Positions 21,676-22,656 of a DNA stretch of 22,656 nt are shown one piece after another. The number at the start of each line of letters is the position of its first letter. Within the stretch, counting starts at the first letter, position 1. Source of the DNA: a virus; IMG/VR virus record IMGVR_UViG_3300030380_004935, positions 16,939 to 39,594 of that record; one strand, given 5' to 3'. The position numbers and the translations under genes are program-made. The notes under the pieces were generated by a model, which made no database searches, was not told where the DNA came from, and saw only the letters and a program-made list of their open reading frames with translations.

Positions 21676-21889
21676 AAGAAAGACCTATAAACGCTTGTGG
21701 GATTTGAACTTATTACCCACAACTTTCGGTAGAACAGATAGTTTCTCATCTACTCGCACTTACTTCTTAGGCCCTCAGCCATTTGGCCATGCTTCCTAAG
21801 ATCAATACCTTACGACTCTGTTTTAAAATCGTTATTCAGTCAGAGCGTCCACAAACAAATTGCAATTTGTTTGATTCTAGGTCTTTCTT
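21676..21889 (-). ncRNA. Structured non-coding RNA, multi-hairpin, with tRNA-like blocks
   Basis: A 12-bp perfect stem (21676-21687 with 21878-21889) encloses about 190 bases with no usable ORF. Inside, in leftward order, are: a 22-base perfect palindrome (21852-21873); a stem 21841-21848 with 21812-21820 (one bulge); a 7-bp stem 21795-21801 with 21765-21771 holding a small GCC/GGC hairpin; a stem 21749-21756 with 21727-21733 (one bulge); and a 7-bp stem 21716-21722 with 21695-21701. The third domain reads ATGGCCAAATGGCTGAGGGC, like a type II tRNA D arm, and the last loop holds GTTCAAATC, like a T loop. No normal anticodon or acceptor stem forms, so it is not an ordinary tRNA. Promoter-like boxes and a terminator flank it. 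I recognise no known RNA family. Confidence 0.7.
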
Positions 21890-21903
21890 TATTTCTTATA
21901 CTT

Positions 21904-21933
21904 ACTATATCGAGACATTGTAAAAAAATTCAA
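21904..21933 (-). promoter_or_regulatory. Sigma70-like promoter for the structured RNA
   Basis: On the minus strand TTGAAT (21933-21928) and TATAGT (21909-21904) are separated by 18 bases. Transcription would start near 21897, about eight bases before the closing stem of the structured RNA. Both hexamers are close to consensus for a host housekeeping sigma factor. The surrounding DNA is AT-rich, so chance matches are possible, but the position is apt. Confidence 0.5.
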
Positions 21934-22196
21934 GTTTTTTTTATCTCTTACTATATGTATGTGTGTTTTTATTTTTTTTTCAACCAACTATTTTAAAAAG
22001 TTTTGGTCAGTGGGTTTGTGAAGATTGATAACAAAAGTTATGATGATGATACTTTGAGTTACTCATTTAACCCAACACCCTTAAAACTTAAGAAATCATT
22101 TTAGTTCACTTTAGACAACCCACGTGCCTACAATATGCAAAAAGCATCAATTACACATTGTCCAAGACCCCACATCGGAGTCTTAGAAAATGTATA
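21934..22196. other. Unassigned intergenic region
   Basis: About 260 bases without a credible ORF on either strand. They hold poly-T and poly-A tracts (about 21934-21985) and a hairpin at 22164-22171 with 22177-22184. That stem pairs better in leftward RNA (one G-U wobble) than in rightward RNA (one C-A mismatch). No U tract follows it. It lies about 12 bases past the stop of the 95-aa gene and could stabilise that transcript's 3' end. I see nothing else recognisable. Confidence 0.4.
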
Positions 22197-22484
22197 TTAT
22201 TTTTCATATTCTCTCTTGATGTCATAAAGAGCATCGTCTTTTGCTCTTTGTTTCTCTTGAGTGATTTGCTCAATTAAGTGAGGGAGCGCTTGTTCGTGCT
22301 CCACTGCTTCGTCCCAAAGATCACAAAAACGTTTGAGATAATCCTCTTGTTCTTTTGTTAAAGAGTTCGTATAAAGATTATTATATAAAACGTCATCTGC
22401 TGACCCTTTTTCTACGTTTTTGTTTTCTTCTTTACTTAGCCAACGAGTGTAAACCTCGGTTAGCTTGGTTATATGATCTGCCAT
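22197..22484 (-). CDS. Hypothetical 95-aa helical acidic protein
   Basis: A 95-residue protein starting MADHITKLTEVYTRWLS, with AAAGGA before the ATG. It is almost wholly helical and charged, with no membrane segment, and one cysteine near residue 54. It follows the next gene's stop by 15 bases, in the same leftward group. No family recognised. Confidence 0.57.
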   Translation of the reverse strand: MADHITKLTEVYTRWLSKEENKNVEKGSADDVLYNNLYTNSLTKEQEDYLKRFCDLWDEAVEHEQALPHLIEQITQEKQRAKDDALYDIKREYEK

Positions 22485-22499
22485 TATATTTTCCTTTCT

Positions 22500-22656
22500 T
22501 TAAGCAACAATATAAATATTGTCTATTGTGTTATCATCTAAGACATGAATTTCTATTTCACAATCTTTTACTTTTAAAAATTCGTCCTTAGTTAATTTTT
22601 TATTAATGTTTGATCTATAAGAAAATATCTTTTTAACTTCGAGCTTACTTCCGTAA
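22500..22656 (-). CDS. Hypothetical protein, 5' end outside window
   Basis: A minus-strand frame open to the right edge, with 51 residues visible and a TAA at 22500-22502. The visible part is rich in Lys and Ile and ends in a beta-like acidic segment (EIEIHVLDDNTIDNIYIVA). The start lies outside the window, so length and family cannot be judged. Confidence 0.45.
   Translation of the reverse strand, partial: YGSKLEVKKIFSYRSNINKKLTKDEFLKVKDCEIEIHVLDDNTIDNIYIVA

Noticed and set aside
21676-21889. Ordinary tRNA gene or group I intron
   Set aside because: No acceptor pairing, no anticodon arm, and no recognisable group I P/Q/R/S core segments; at about 214 nt it is also small for such an intron.
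22355-22591. Plus-strand ORF rich in Leu, Phe and Tyr
   Set aside because: It spans two minus-strand genes with better ribosome sites and is probably antisense noise.
1-22656. CRISPR array, insertion sequence or integrase
   Set aside because: No regularly spaced repeats, terminal inverted repeats with transposase, or recombinase motifs were seen on either strand.

Overview
The window is AT-rich, densely packed phage DNA. The family A DNA polymerase with its own proofreading domain, the primase-polymerase, the small T4-type lysozyme and the long virion-associated proteins suggest a tailed phage, probably podovirus-like. The base composition and gene style resemble phages of marine alphaproteobacteria such as SAR11, but that host call is inference. 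No terminase, portal, capsid, integrase or RNA polymerase gene lies inside the window, so it is a fragment.

Layout. (1) 1-6714, rightward: three long probable virion/ejection proteins, then a 29-residue ORF and a GH24 lysozyme, all abutting or overlapping. (2) 6711-15289, leftward: the replication module. In transcription order it holds a 115-aa phage protein, a coiled-coil protein, a probable ssDNA-binding protein, a structured leader, an AEP-type primase-polymerase, an ABC-ATPase/GNAT fusion, a UvrD-like helicase, DNA polymerase A, a zinc-finger protein and two small proteins. Most neighbours are coupled by ATGA, TTGA or TAAATG junctions. (3) 15326-18213, rightward: a SNF2-type helicase, a 61-aa protein, a class I methyltransferase, an 82-aa protein and a PD-(D/E)XK nuclease, again coupled. 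(4) 18202-22656, mostly leftward: at least fourteen very small genes of unknown function, probably early or host-interaction genes. They are interrupted by one rightward 48-aa gene with its own extended -10 promoter and by a structured RNA gene.

How it works together. Polymerase, primase, helicase and ssDNA-binding protein look like a self-contained replisome with no T7 gp4-type primase-helicase in view. The ssDNA-binding protein and the primase both end in the DIPF tip typical of bacterial SSB, which suggests they recruit the same partner. The ABC/GNAT fusion inside this operon is the most unusual enzyme.

The strongest candidate for something undescribed is at about 21604-21933 on the minus strand: a promoter-like pair, a roughly 214-nt RNA closed by a perfect 12-bp stem with five internal hairpins and type II tRNA-like sequence blocks, and a terminator-like hairpin. 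A second structured RNA element precedes the primase gene (13458-13535). All function calls come from reading motifs by eye; no database search was run.
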